From the NCBI RefSeq assembly GCF_014197035.1, contig NZ_JACIEU010000029.1:1-52141 (forward strand): a stretch of 52,141 nucleotides of DNA, in the 5' to 3' direction. Under the pieces are notes generated by a model. It saw only the letters and a program-made list of their open reading frames with translations, was not told the DNA's origin and did not search any database. Numbering within the stretch: position 1 is the stretch's first letter; each line of letters opens with the position of its first letter. Below, piece by piece: positions 1 to 8,115 of this stretch. The translations under genes and the position numbers were made by a program. This DNA comes from Sphingobium scionense. Its GTDB lineage: Bacteria; Pseudomonadota; Alphaproteobacteria; Sphingomonadales; Sphingomonadaceae.

Positions 1-119
1 ACCGCAAGTTCGCCGCCTAACATCAACCCCCTGACGAGGTCCGCACTCCGCTAATCTACGCCGCGAGTTGTGCCGAATGTTCTGACGACGGACAGTCCTT
101 TGCCGAAATCGGTGGTGCT

Positions 120-2003
120 TTGCTTGGAGCGCAGGACGATGGCACGGCCCTGGACGGGATAATCGCCACCGGGCCTGGCTGGGAACGGTTCAGAACCCTT
201 GTCGCCACGGCCTCCGCGCTGACCAACGTGCTCGCGGCCGACCCGCTCAGCCGTGTGCTGGACGGCTATCACCGTTTCCGCCTCTACGCGCCCAGGATGC
301 TGCGCCTGCTCGACATGCAGGCGGCGCCGATCGCCACGCCTCTTCTGGCGGCCGTTGCGATGCTGCGTAACGGGATCAAGGTCGATCCGCCGGTGGATTT
401 TCTACGTCCCAACTCGAAATGGCATCGTCATCTTCGCGCTGAGCCCAGCGGCGACCACCGGCTTTGGGAAATCGCGGTGCTGTTCCACATCCGCGACGCC
501 TTCCGGTCCGGTGACATATGGTTGGCGGGATCGCGCCGCTATGGCGACCTCAAGCAGCTTCTGGTCCCGCCACAGGCGATAGAGCAGACCGCGCGGCTCG
601 CCGTGCCGCTGCGACCCGGCGAATGGCTGGCCGAGCGCAGGGCTCGACTGGATACACGGCTGAAGGAGTTTGGCCGCGCGGCGCGAACCGGCACGATCCC
701 AGGCGGCATCATCGAGAACGGCAAGCTGCACATCGACAAGCTGAGGGCCGACACGCCCGAAGGGGCCGAGGATCTCGTGCTCGATCTCTATCAACAGCTC
801 CCGCCCGCGAGGATCACCGATCTGTTGCTGGAAGTCGATGAGCGAACCGGATTTTCCGAGGCGTTCACGCATCTGCGCACCGGCGCGCCCTGCAGCGACC
901 GGATCGGCCTGATGAACGTGTTGCTGGCGGAAGGCGTCAATCTCGGTTTGCGCAAGATGGCGGCGGCGACCAACACGCACAGCTTCTGGGAATTGCTGCG
1001 GATCGCGCGCTGGCATGTCGAAGGCAGCGCCTATGATCGGGCGCTCGCCATGATCGTGGAGGCCCACGCCGCCCTGCCCATGGCCGCCTTCTGGGGACAA
1101 GGGCAATCGGCATCCAGCGACGGGCAGTTCTTCCTTGCTACCGAGCAGGGCGAGGCGATGAATCTGATCAACGCGAAATATGGCAACGTCCCGGGCCTCA
1201 AGGGATACAGCCATGTGTCCGATCAATATGCGCCGTTCGCAACCCAGGTGATCCCGGCAACGGTCAGCGAGGCTCCCTATATCCTGGACGGGCTGCTCAT
1301 GAATGACGCGGGCCGCCGCGTTCGCCAGCATTTTGCCGACACGGGCGGCTTCACCGATCATGTGTTCGCCGCCTGCGCCTTGCTCGGCTACAGGTTCGCC
1401 CCCCGTATCCGCGATCTCCCTCAGAAAAGGCTCTATGCCTTCACGCCCAACGCGACGCCGGCCAATGTGCGAGCGCTGGTCGGAGGTAAGATCAATGAAC
1501 CGCTCATCGAGCGCAACTGGCCCGACATCCTGCGCATCATGGCGACGATCGCAGCGGGGATCGTCGCCCCCAGCCAGATTCTTCGCAAGCTCGCCTCTTA
1601 CCCGCGCCAGAATGAGCTGGCCCTCGCATTGCGAGAGGTGGGCCGCATCGAGCGAACCCTGTTCATGATCGACTGGATTCTTGATGCCGGCCTCCAGCGC
1701 CAGGCTCAGATCGGCCTCAACAAGGGTGAGGCCCACCACGCCCTAAAGCGCGCCATCAGCTTCCACCGCCGAGGTGAAATCCGGGATCGATCCGGCGAAG
1801 GCCAGCACTATCGCATCGCCGGAATGAACCTGCTCGCCGCCATCATCATATTCTGGAACACCATGAAGCTCGGCGAGGTCGTCAATACCCGGGCCGCCAG
1901 CGGTACCCATATCGCGCCTGATCTACTCGCCCACGTCTCGCCGTTGGGATGGGAACACATCAATCTAACCGGGGAATATCGCTGGCCCAAATCCTTAGCG
2001 TAG
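120..2003 (+). CDS. tnpA: Tn3-family transposase, 5'-truncated remnant
   Basis: This is the C-terminal two thirds of a Tn3-family DDE transposase, the enzyme that cuts and joins the ends of replicative Tn3-type transposons. The 627 residues compare with about 950-1000 in intact family members. The typical C-terminal signatures are visible (RIAGMNLLAAIIIFWNT near residue 572, then HINLTGEYRW at the end). The only available start in this frame is a TTG, and the frame is closed by a TAA at 18-20. Residues encoded just upstream of the TTG still look like transposase, so the 5' part is missing or frameshifted. The last codons run into the 38-bp terminal repeat, as is normal for Tn3 elements. It is probably inactive. 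The family call is firm; whether an intact N-terminus lies upstream in another frame cannot be seen. Confidence 0.85.
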   Translation: MLGAQDDGTALDGIIATGPGWERFRTLVATASALTNVLAADPLSRVLDGYHRFRLYAPRMLRLLDMQAAPIATPLLAAVAMLRNGIKVDPPVDFLRPNSKWHRHLRAEPSGDHRLWEIAVLFHIRDAFRSGDIWLAGSRRYGDLKQLLVPPQAIEQTARLAVPLRPGEWLAERRARLDTRLKEFGRAARTGTIPGGIIENGKLHIDKLRADTPEGAEDLVLDLYQQLPPARITDLLLEVDERTGFSEAFTHLRTGAPCSDRIGLMNVLLAEGVNLGLRKMAAATNTHSFWELLRIARWHVEGSAYDRALAMIVEAHAALPMAAFWGQGQSASSDGQFFLATEQGEAMNLINAKYGNVPGLKGYSHVSDQYAPFATQVIPATVSEAPYILDGLLMNDAGRRVRQHFADTGGFTDHVFAACALLGYRFAPRIRDLPQKRLYAFTPNATPANVRALVGGKINEPLIERNWPDILRIMATIAAGIVAPSQILRKLASYPRQNELALALREVGRIERTLFMIDWILDAGLQRQAQIGLNKGEAHHALKRAISFHRRGEIRDRSGEGQHYRIAGMNLLAAIIIFWNTMKLGEVVNTRAASGTHIAPDLLAHVSPLGWEHINLTGEYRWPKSLA

Positions 2004-2031
2004 GATTCCGCCCCCTCCCGCAAACGCCCCC
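1994..2031 (+). repeat. Tn3-family 38-bp terminal inverted repeat (right end)
   Basis: The 38 bp begin with CTTAGCG and end in CCCCC, the inside-to-outside polarity of Tn3-family ends (outer GGGG, inner CTAAG when read the other way). It overlaps the 3' end of the transposase gene, as in many Tn3 transposons. The matching left end is not in the window. Confidence 0.7.
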
Positions 2032-2199
2032 TACGATTGAGAAGCGCGGCGGAATCTCTTAGATTGATCGCTGGAGGCTTTGTTCGCGGAGACGCGCACA
2101 TTGCCTTCTTTTCGTTTTAGGAAGCGCTGCCCTAAGCGACAGAAGCCAGAGCTTTGACAATGCGGCATTCCGCGATGGAGCCGACCATGTATCTTGATC

Positions 2200-2949
2200 C
2201 TATCGGTGCAGACACGCGATGATGGCGGTCACGACGGCGGTGGTTTCCGCGACGTCGCGCACCCTCACTGTGTCGAGGCCGATTTCAGCAGCGGGATAGT
2301 CATTCCCACCGGGGAATATCGCATCCCCAATGAACAGCATCCCGTCGAGCGGGACACCGCTCTCGGCACTCAGGCGCTTCAGGCCATAGCCCTTGTCGAT
2401 CCCTGCTCTGGTCACGTCGATCGATGTCGTGCCACCGAGATTGATCGAGAGCTCCGGCAGCTTCGCGCGCAACGTGGCCTGCAACGCGGTCCTCTTCTTT
2501 CGGTCAGGATCCCACGCTTCCTTTTCCTTCAGCGGCGCTGCCTGCCCCAGGCCCGAAAAGGTGATCTGGCTGCCCCGGTCCTCGATCCGTTCGCCCCAGA
2601 TACGTTCGTCGGCGAGACCGGCATCGGTCAGCGCCTGATCGAAGGCCGTGCGGATCTTCGCCTTCTCCGCGTCGTCGAACAGTTCGGCATAGACCGCGCG
2701 CCAAGCGCCATTGATGAACCGATAGAGTTTCGTGCCTGTGGTCGGCATCAACCAGAGACGGTCGAGCGCGACGCCGGCAGGAAGGCGCGAGGCGATCTGC
2801 TTTTCGAACTGCGGCCAGTCCCCGCCCGAGATCACCGCCACATCCGTGATGGCGAGCAATCGGGCGAGGATTGCGGCCATATCCTCCGATAACGGCCGCT
2901 TGCTCTCGGCAAGCGTGCCGTCGAGGTCGAAGGCGATCAGCCACTTCAT
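2200..2949 (-). CDS. HAD-IIB family phosphatase (phosphomannomutase-like)
   Basis: A 249-aa soluble HAD-superfamily hydrolase of the IIB (Cof/sugar-phosphatase) type. Motif I is FDLDGTLAES with the nucleophile and general acid at Asp8 and Asp10. Motif II is the VISGG stretch near residue 40, and the metal-binding motif is FIGDAIFPGGNDY near residue 215. Members dephosphorylate sugar phosphates or related small molecules; the substrate here cannot be read from sequence. Its ATG overlaps the stop of the upstream P-type ATPase gene (ATGA), so it is the last gene of the metal operon and probably translationally coupled. A sugar phosphatase in a metal-efflux operon is unusual; a role in envelope sugars is only a guess. 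Confidence 0.8.
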   Translation of the reverse strand: MKWLIAFDLDGTLAESKRPLSEDMAAILARLLAITDVAVISGGDWPQFEKQIASRLPAGVALDRLWLMPTTGTKLYRFINGAWRAVYAELFDDAEKAKIRTAFDQALTDAGLADERIWGERIEDRGSQITFSGLGQAAPLKEKEAWDPDRKKRTALQATLRAKLPELSINLGGTTSIDVTRAGIDKGYGLKRLSAESGVPLDGMLFIGDAIFPGGNDYPAAEIGLDTVRVRDVAETTAVVTAIIACLHR

Positions 2950-5447
2950 GCCGCCTTCCCTGCCGGATCGCGGTAGGCGAGCAGCCTGAGCGCATTGATG
3001 ACGACGAGCAGCGTCGATCCCTCATGAACCGCCACCGCTGGCCCAATGCCGAGGCCGAGGATGGTAGCAGGCACCAGGAAGGCGACGACACCCAGGCTGA
3101 CGAAGACGTTCTGCCGGATGATTCCACGGGTATGGCGGCTAAGACCGACTGCGAATGGCAGGTGCGCCAGATCGTCGGCCATCAGCGCCACGTCGGCTGT
3201 CTCCAGCGCAACGTCCGACCCCGCCGCGCCCATCGCGATGCCGACCGTGGCGCTTGCCATCGCCGGCGCATCGTTCACGCCGTCGCCCACCATCGCGACC
3301 TTGTCTTCGCCGGCGAGCTTCTTGATCGCGGCAACCTTGTCTTCGGGCATGAGGTCGCCCCACGCTTCGTCGATCCCGACTTCGTCGGCGATCGCTTCGG
3401 CGACTTTCTGGTGATCGCCGGAGATCATTATCATCCGCGACACGCCCATCTCGTGCAGCCGACGCAACGCGGTCTTGGCAGCTTCGCGAGGCGTGTCCAT
3501 CAGGCCGATCGCGCCCAGGTCGCGGTCCCCCTTGCGGACCACCATTGTCGTGCGGCCGTTCTCGCGCAGCTTCGCGATTGCGTCCTGCGCGCCCTGCCCC
3601 AGCGCCGGAATGCCCTTACTTCCGAACATCTCGGCCTTGCCGATCCACACCGTCTCGCCATCCACGCTCGCGGTGACGCCCCGACCGGTCAGGCTCTTGA
3701 GGTCGCCGGCAGTCGGCACGGCACGATCGTTCAGACGTTCGCGGCCGTCCTTGACGATCGCTTGGGCCAGGGGATGGTCGCTCAACGCTTCGACGGCGAC
3801 AGCCAGCGCCAGCAACTCGCCTTCATCGGCGCCATCGACGGGCACGACATCAGTGATGCGCGGACGACCTTCGGTCAGCGTGCCCGTCTTGTCGAAAGCG
3901 ATCGCTTTGAGCGACCCGAGGTTTTCGAGCGGTGCACCGCCCTTCACGAGCACGCCGCCCCGCGCTGCACGGGCAACGCCCGACAGGACCGCGCTCGGCG
4001 TTGCGATCGCGAGCGCGCACGGGCTTGCCGCCACCAGCACCGCCATCGCGCGATAGAAGCTGTCGCGGAACGGCTCGTCGACGACCACCCATGCGAACAG
4101 CAGGAGCACTGACAGGACCAGGACGGCGGGCACGAAGATCCGTTCGAACCGGTCGGTGAAGCGCTGCGTCGGCGACTTCTGCGTCTCCGCTTCGCTCACC
4201 ATCTTCACGACCTTGGCAAGCGCGCTTTCATTGGAACGGCGTGTCACCTCGATCTCGATCGCGCCGCCGCCGTTGATCGTACCCGCAAAAACCCGGCTTT
4301 CCGCGTCGACTGCATCGGGCTTGGCGCGTGCCGCTGCGGCATCTGCGACCGGCACCTTGTCGACCGGGATGCTTTCACCCGTGACCGGGGCCTGGTTGAT
4401 CGCGCTGGTGCCCTTGATGACGAAGCCGTCGGCAGGCAGGCGCTCGTTCGGGCGGACGATGGCAATGTCCCCGACGACCATCTGCTCGACCGGGATTTCG
4501 CTGGTCTGCCCGCCGCGTCGCACGGTCGCGGTTTCGGGCGCGAGCTTCGCCAGCGCCTCGATCGCCTTCTTGGCGCGGCCCATTGCATAATGCTCAAGCG
4601 CATGGCCGAGGCTGAACAGGAACAGCAGCAGCGCACCTTCGGCCCATGCGCCCAGCGCAGCGGCGCCGGCCGCAGCGACCAACATCAGCGTGTCGATCTC
4701 GAACTTCTTCATCCGGAGGTTGTCGATCGCCTCGCGCAGCGTGAAGAATCCGCCGAAGAAATAGGCTGCGATATAGCAGGCGGTCGGCAGCCATTCGGGC
4801 GCGCCAGCGACCAGCCTCTCGATCGCGTAGCCGATCCCCAGCAGCGCGCCACAGGCGAGCGCGAAGATCAGCTCGGTATTGGGGCCGAGAAATTCGGCGT
4901 GGCTATGGTCGTGGCCATCGCCGGGGCCGTGCTTCTCTTCGCCCGCGCCGTGGCCCCCGGGGCCGTGGTCGTGGCCGGCATGTTCATCGGCAGCGACCCG
5001 CTTGCCCACCCTCACCTTCAGCTTGCGAAGCGCAGCGCGCACCTCCTCTTCGGTGGTTTCGCGGCGATCATATTCGACCCGGACAGACCCGCTGGTGCTG
5101 GCGCTTGCCTGGACCACGCCGGGCAAGGCGCACAGCGCATCGCTGACCGTGCGCGCCCGACGTTCGTGGTTGATCCCCGTCACCTGCCAGATCGCATGGC
5201 CGTAGCGCTCGGTGATTTCGGCACCTGCGGCGCGCACCATTTCGCGCAACCGTGGCAGCGGCAGCTTGGCGGCATCGAAATGGATGCACAGCGCCGCTGG
5301 CGTGTTGCCGTCGAGACAGATCACATGCGCCCGCTCGACACCTTCGCGCTTTGACAGGGTTGATACGAGACGGTCCAGGCAGGCATCGGCCGCGTCAGGA
5401 AGGTCCGGCAACAACACTGGAATGTCGAGTTCGAGCTTGTCGTTCAT
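2946..5447 (-). CDS. P1B-4-type heavy-metal translocating ATPase (Zn/Cd/Co)
   Basis: An 833-aa inner-membrane pump that uses ATP to export divalent soft metals from the cytoplasm. Residues 1-150 hold two ferredoxin-like metal-binding folds without a CxxC. Residues 155-185 are a His-rich linker (HAGHDHGPGGHG region). Then come the membrane helices, actuator TGES (356-359), SPC in TM6 (475-477), phosphorylation site DKTGT (Asp519), the HP dipeptide (558-559), a GDGVNDAPA hinge and HEGST in the last helices. SPC plus HEGST marks subgroup P1B-4 (Co/Zn/Cd). The start at 5447 is preceded by a strong AGGAGG. The frame is open further upstream, but that stretch is out-of-frame antisense to no known domain and belongs to the preceding gene. 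It overlaps both neighbours by ATGA. Confidence 0.92.
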   Translation of the reverse strand: MNDKLELDIPVLLPDLPDAADACLDRLVSTLSKREGVERAHVICLDGNTPAALCIHFDAAKLPLPRLREMVRAAGAEITERYGHAIWQVTGINHERRARTVSDALCALPGVVQASASTSGSVRVEYDRRETTEEEVRAALRKLKVRVGKRVAADEHAGHDHGPGGHGAGEEKHGPGDGHDHSHAEFLGPNTELIFALACGALLGIGYAIERLVAGAPEWLPTACYIAAYFFGGFFTLREAIDNLRMKKFEIDTLMLVAAAGAAALGAWAEGALLLFLFSLGHALEHYAMGRAKKAIEALAKLAPETATVRRGGQTSEIPVEQMVVGDIAIVRPNERLPADGFVIKGTSAINQAPVTGESIPVDKVPVADAAAARAKPDAVDAESRVFAGTINGGGAIEIEVTRRSNESALAKVVKMVSEAETQKSPTQRFTDRFERIFVPAVLVLSVLLLFAWVVVDEPFRDSFYRAMAVLVAASPCALAIATPSAVLSGVARAARGGVLVKGGAPLENLGSLKAIAFDKTGTLTEGRPRITDVVPVDGADEGELLALAVAVEALSDHPLAQAIVKDGRERLNDRAVPTAGDLKSLTGRGVTASVDGETVWIGKAEMFGSKGIPALGQGAQDAIAKLRENGRTTMVVRKGDRDLGAIGLMDTPREAAKTALRRLHEMGVSRMIMISGDHQKVAEAIADEVGIDEAWGDLMPEDKVAAIKKLAGEDKVAMVGDGVNDAPAMASATVGIAMGAAGSDVALETADVALMADDLAHLPFAVGLSRHTRGIIRQNVFVSLGVVAFLVPATILGLGIGPAVAVHEGSTLLVVINALRLLAYRDPAGKAA

Positions 5448-6052
5448 GACGACCTCCTTTCGCTTTTCTTGGTTTCGGCGCGCGCGTCGCGCAGGATTTC
5501 GACACCGCCCTTGATGGCGATGATGGCGGTGGCGAAGCCGACCAGCAGGTCCGGCCAATTGGTACCCAACCACAGCACCAGCACGCCGGCGATCAGGATG
5601 CCGCCGTTGGAAATGAAGTCGTTGAAGCTGAAGGTGGTTGCGGCCCGGAGATTGACGTCCGGATCCTTGAGGCGCTGGAGCAGCCGCAGGCAGAGGTAAT
5701 TCACGACGCCGGCGATCGCGGACATGACCATCATGGTAGGTCCGATGGGCTCGCTGCCCTGCACGTAGCGCCGTCCGACATCGATCAAGATGCCGCCCGC
5801 GAAGATCAGCAGCATGACGCCCGAAGCGACCGCGGCGCGTGTCTTCCATGTCTGGCCCCGGGTGAGCGCCACAAGGCTCAGCGCATACACAGCCGTATCG
5901 GACAGGTTGTCGACGCCGTTGGCGATCAGCGCGCTCGAGTCCGCGAAGAAGCCGGAAACGAAGAAGCCCGCAGCGATCGCCGCGTTCAGCAGCAGGACGA
6001 TCCACAGTGTGCGGCGCTCCTGCCCGCCATTGTTGTCGTTGCCCGGGATCAT
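5444..6052 (-). CDS. CDF-like cation transporter (short form)
   Basis: A 202-aa membrane protein of the cation diffusion facilitator superfamily, expected to exchange Zn/Cd/Co for protons. About six helices are visible. TM2 carries the DNLSD pair of acidic residues, and TM5 carries NDFISN, where most CDF proteins have HxxxD. The usual cytoplasmic C-terminal dimerisation domain is missing; the chain ends soon after TM6. It sits between the ZIP-like gene and the P1B ATPase gene, overlapping both by 4 bp (ATGA), so the three are probably co-translated. The direction of transport (efflux) is inferred from family and context. Confidence 0.82.
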   Translation of the reverse strand: MIPGNDNNGGQERRTLWIVLLLNAAIAAGFFVSGFFADSSALIANGVDNLSDTAVYALSLVALTRGQTWKTRAAVASGVMLLIFAGGILIDVGRRYVQGSEPIGPTMMVMSAIAGVVNYLCLRLLQRLKDPDVNLRAATTFSFNDFISNGGILIAGVLVLWLGTNWPDLLVGFATAIIAIKGGVEILRDARAETKKSERRSS

Positions 6053-6735
6053 CCCATCATCTCCTCAAGTGTCAGCAGGGCCAGGAAGCCGACGAAAAAC
6101 ATCGAGCTGATGAGCGGGGTGTCGGGTTTCTCGTGCGCCTCGACCAGCAACTCCTCCGTGACGAGGTAGAGCAGCGCCATCAGCCCGAAGCTGAGGAAGC
6201 CGGCGATCATCACCGGCGACAGCGCGGCGACCGGCACGGCAGCGAGCGCGCCGATCGGCAGCAGCAGGGCCAATGCCGAGACGATCACGATGATGCGCAA
6301 GCGCGAGCGATAGGTTTCCGCCAGCTCGTCGGTCAGCGTCAGTCCCAGAAATAACACTTCCAGAGTGAGCGCGATCGTCAGCAGGAGACCTGCCTTCTCG
6401 CCCGCCACGAAAGCGAGGCCGAGCACCAGGCCGTCGACCAGAATGTCGATGCCGATCGCGGCGAGTAGCGCCATCGGCCCCTTGAAGCGGGCCTCAAGAG
6501 CCTTGAGCCCCAGCATGGTCGCGACGCCCGCCGCCCCGCCGATCAACGTCGCGCTGGGCGATGCCTCATGCTTGACCTGCGGCAGGATTTCGGTCGCTGC
6601 CGCCGCGAACACGACGCCGGCAGCGAGATGCTGTAGGCCCGCCACGAGGCCAGGTTTCAACTTGGTGCGGCTCGCGACAATCGCGCCGAGCACGACCGCC
6701 AGCACAGGCGCAAGCGTATAGAGCAGTGCCTGCAT
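6049..6735 (-). CDS. ZIP-family-like metal transporter
   Basis: A 228-aa protein with about eight hydrophobic segments, resembling bacterial ZIP permeases. The TM4-like segment IGIDILVDGLVLGL and the TM5-like LTLEVLFLGL sit where ZIP proteins carry the metal-binding HNxxDG and HExPEG motifs, but the histidines are replaced by acidic residues. Metal choice or direction may therefore differ from ordinary zinc-uptake ZIPs. It starts 3 bp after the MliC-like gene and overlaps the following CDF gene by ATGA. Family assignment is fairly sure; substrate is not. Confidence 0.75.
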   Translation of the reverse strand: MQALLYTLAPVLAVVLGAIVASRTKLKPGLVAGLQHLAAGVVFAAAATEILPQVKHEASPSATLIGGAAGVATMLGLKALEARFKGPMALLAAIGIDILVDGLVLGLAFVAGEKAGLLLTIALTLEVLFLGLTLTDELAETYRSRLRIIVIVSALALLLPIGALAAVPVAALSPVMIAGFLSFGLMALLYLVTEELLVEAHEKPDTPLISSMFFVGFLALLTLEEMMG

Positions 6736-6738
6736 TTC

Positions 6739-7152
6739 CTAGGACTCCTCCGGGGTTCGGTGGCAGACGCGGATCTTCCCGCGTCGCGTGAACGCGATCG
6801 ATCCGCCCGCCACGACAGCCCGCGAATGGTCGCCGCGAAACTCGTCACCGGTTCGCTGCGCGCGCAGGATCTCGGTCCTGCCCTTCGGCAGCCAGGTGAC
6901 GGCCATTTTCAAGCCGTCATCGATGAAGTCGACATCGGCGCGTGTGCCGTCGTCGCAGTACATGATGCGCTGCGCGATTAGTTTCGACGTCAGATGCTTT
7001 TCATGCGCCGGCTCGGTAGGCTGGGTCGGCGCTGGATTACACGCCCCTATAACCGCCCCGGAGACGAGAACGACGCCGAGGCGCGCGATCGCCAGACCGG
7101 CCCGATTCAGGCCGCACAAGGTTGTCACATTTGAAATCGACGTGTCAGACAT
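6739..7152 (-). CDS. MliC-like lipoprotein (C-type lysozyme inhibitor fold)
   Basis: A small lipoprotein of about 137 aa. The signal sequence ends in a lipobox (VIGAC), after which the C-terminal part resembles the MliC/PliC domain: YCDDG..., a central strand-rich region and a final Cys (RVCHR). MliC proteins are outer-membrane lipoproteins that bind C-type lysozyme. I placed the start at the Met at 7152, which has GGAAGAG upstream. A start at 7203 overlaps the previous stop by ATGA and would add 17 residues to an already long signal. It is one of two adjacent MliC-like genes inside the metal operon. A role in envelope protection or periplasmic metal binding is inference. Confidence 0.7.
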   Translation of the reverse strand: MSDTSISNVTTLCGLNRAGLAIARLGVVLVSGAVIGACNPAPTQPTEPAHEKHLTSKLIAQRIMYCDDGTRADVDFIDDGLKMAVTWLPKGRTEILRAQRTGDEFRGDHSRAVVAGGSIAFTRRGKIRVCHRTPEES

Positions 7153-7199
7153 CGGTCTCTTCCGACGAAGCGCCCTGTGGCGTTCGAAGGCAGGGCAGT

Positions 7200-7577
7200 T
7201 CATCGCGTGCCTTCCCGCTCGCAGATCCGGGTACGGCCATCGCCTTCCACGATGGTGAGCTGCGACCCCTTGAAGGTCGCGGTGGCTGTTTCGCCGACAT
7301 ATTGCAGGCCCTGCGCTGGCGCGGTCAGCATCATCGGCGGTCCCCCGTTGGAGCGCCGCAAATCGATCTGCAGGCCGTTGTCCTTGTAATCGACGAACAG
7401 CGGTTCCCCGTCGGAACAGCGATATCTATGCCGCCCCATTTCCCCGGTCGCCACGGCGCTGTCGGACGAATGGATCTGCTGCTCCGTTGGCGGGGCTGGC
7501 GGCTTTCTTTCCGAGCACGCCGCGAGCCCGACAACGAGGATGACGGCGGGCAGCACCCGCTTACAGTGCATCATCAT
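7200..7577 (-). CDS. MliC-like lipoprotein, second copy
   Basis: A 125-aa lipoprotein with a clean signal peptide and lipobox (VGLAAC, Cys21). A Pro-rich linker follows, then a domain with the MliC pattern: RYRCSDGEPLFVDY at residues 52-65, a middle strand region and a terminal Cys (TRICER). It is similar in layout but weakly similar in sequence to the neighbouring lipoprotein, so the pair probably arose by an old duplication or by separate recruitment. It overlaps the SRPBCC gene upstream and the next lipoprotein start downstream by ATGA. Function beyond the family name is unknown. Confidence 0.7.
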   Translation of the reverse strand: MMMHCKRVLPAVILVVGLAACSERKPPAPPTEQQIHSSDSAVATGEMGRHRYRCSDGEPLFVDYKDNGLQIDLRRSNGGPPMMLTAPAQGLQYVGETATATFKGSQLTIVEGDGRTRICEREGTR

Positions 7578-8062
7578 CGCGCCTTCCTCCTGTAGCGGAA
7601 GGGGACGCGCTGACGATTGATAGCCCGGGCAGGCTGACCTACCCGCCAGCGGAGATAGGTTGCGAGGCGATCGTCAGATTCGACCATCAGGGATCGCAGG
7701 CGGCGCAACATCATCGCCGCGAACGGCAGGGAGAGCGCCCCGCGCAGCGTGCAGCTATGCGTTAGCCTGGTGCCGCCATCGTCCCCCGCCAGCTCGTACC
7801 GCTCTTCGAGCGTGAACAGATAGGGGATGCCGCAGGACCAAGCGAAGGCGTGCGGTTTATCGAATCGATCAATCCGTGCTGGCGTCCGAATTGGCCGGGT
7901 GATGCCCTGGATCGCAAAGGTGCATTCTGTGTCGCCGAGCCGGGACGGATCATCGAGAAATACGAGCGGACTCCACGCCCGGCGATGATCCGGATCGGTG
8001 AGTGCCGACCAGATGCGCAGTGGCCCGCCGTGAAGCATCGAGCTGGTTATGGTGCGAGGCAT
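7574..8062 (-). CDS. SRPBCC-family protein (START-like fold)
   Basis: A 162-aa protein with the helix-grip pattern of SRPBCC/polyketide-cyclase-like proteins. It has an early PLRIWSALTDPDHRRAW segment (ligand-cavity lid), alternating strands and a long C-terminal amphipathic helix around MLRRLRSLMVESDDRLATYL. These proteins bind hydrophobic ligands; no catalytic residue can be named. I chose the ATG at 8062 because GGGAGATGGGG precedes it; an upstream ATG at 8116 would overlap the czcA stop and run through a strong hairpin. It is separated from czcA by that hairpin and overlaps the next gene by ATGA. Its role in a metal operon is unclear. Confidence 0.7.
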   Translation of the reverse strand: MPRTITSSMLHGGPLRIWSALTDPDHRRAWSPLVFLDDPSRLGDTECTFAIQGITRPIRTPARIDRFDKPHAFAWSCGIPYLFTLEERYELAGDDGGTRLTHSCTLRGALSLPFAAMMLRRLRSLMVESDDRLATYLRWRVGQPARAINRQRVPFRYRRKAR

Positions 8063-8078
8063 ATCCCCATCTCCCAGA

Positions 8079-8113
8079 GATGGGCGGGGCGATCGCGGAT
8101 CGCCCCGCCCATC
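8079..8113 (-). other. Perfect 16-bp stem-loop between czcA and SRPBCC gene
   Basis: Two perfectly complementary 16-nt arms (8079-8094 and 8098-8113) flank a GCG loop, three bases downstream of the czcA stop and just before the next ribosome site. There is no T-run, so it is not a standard intrinsic terminator. It may instead stabilise the 3' end of the czc message or dampen read-through. Confidence 0.75.
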
Positions 8114-8115
8114 CA

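Noticed and set aside
402..1739. A 445-codon open frame opposite the Tn3 transposase
   Set aside because: Low-complexity antisense frame with no ribosome site or domain.
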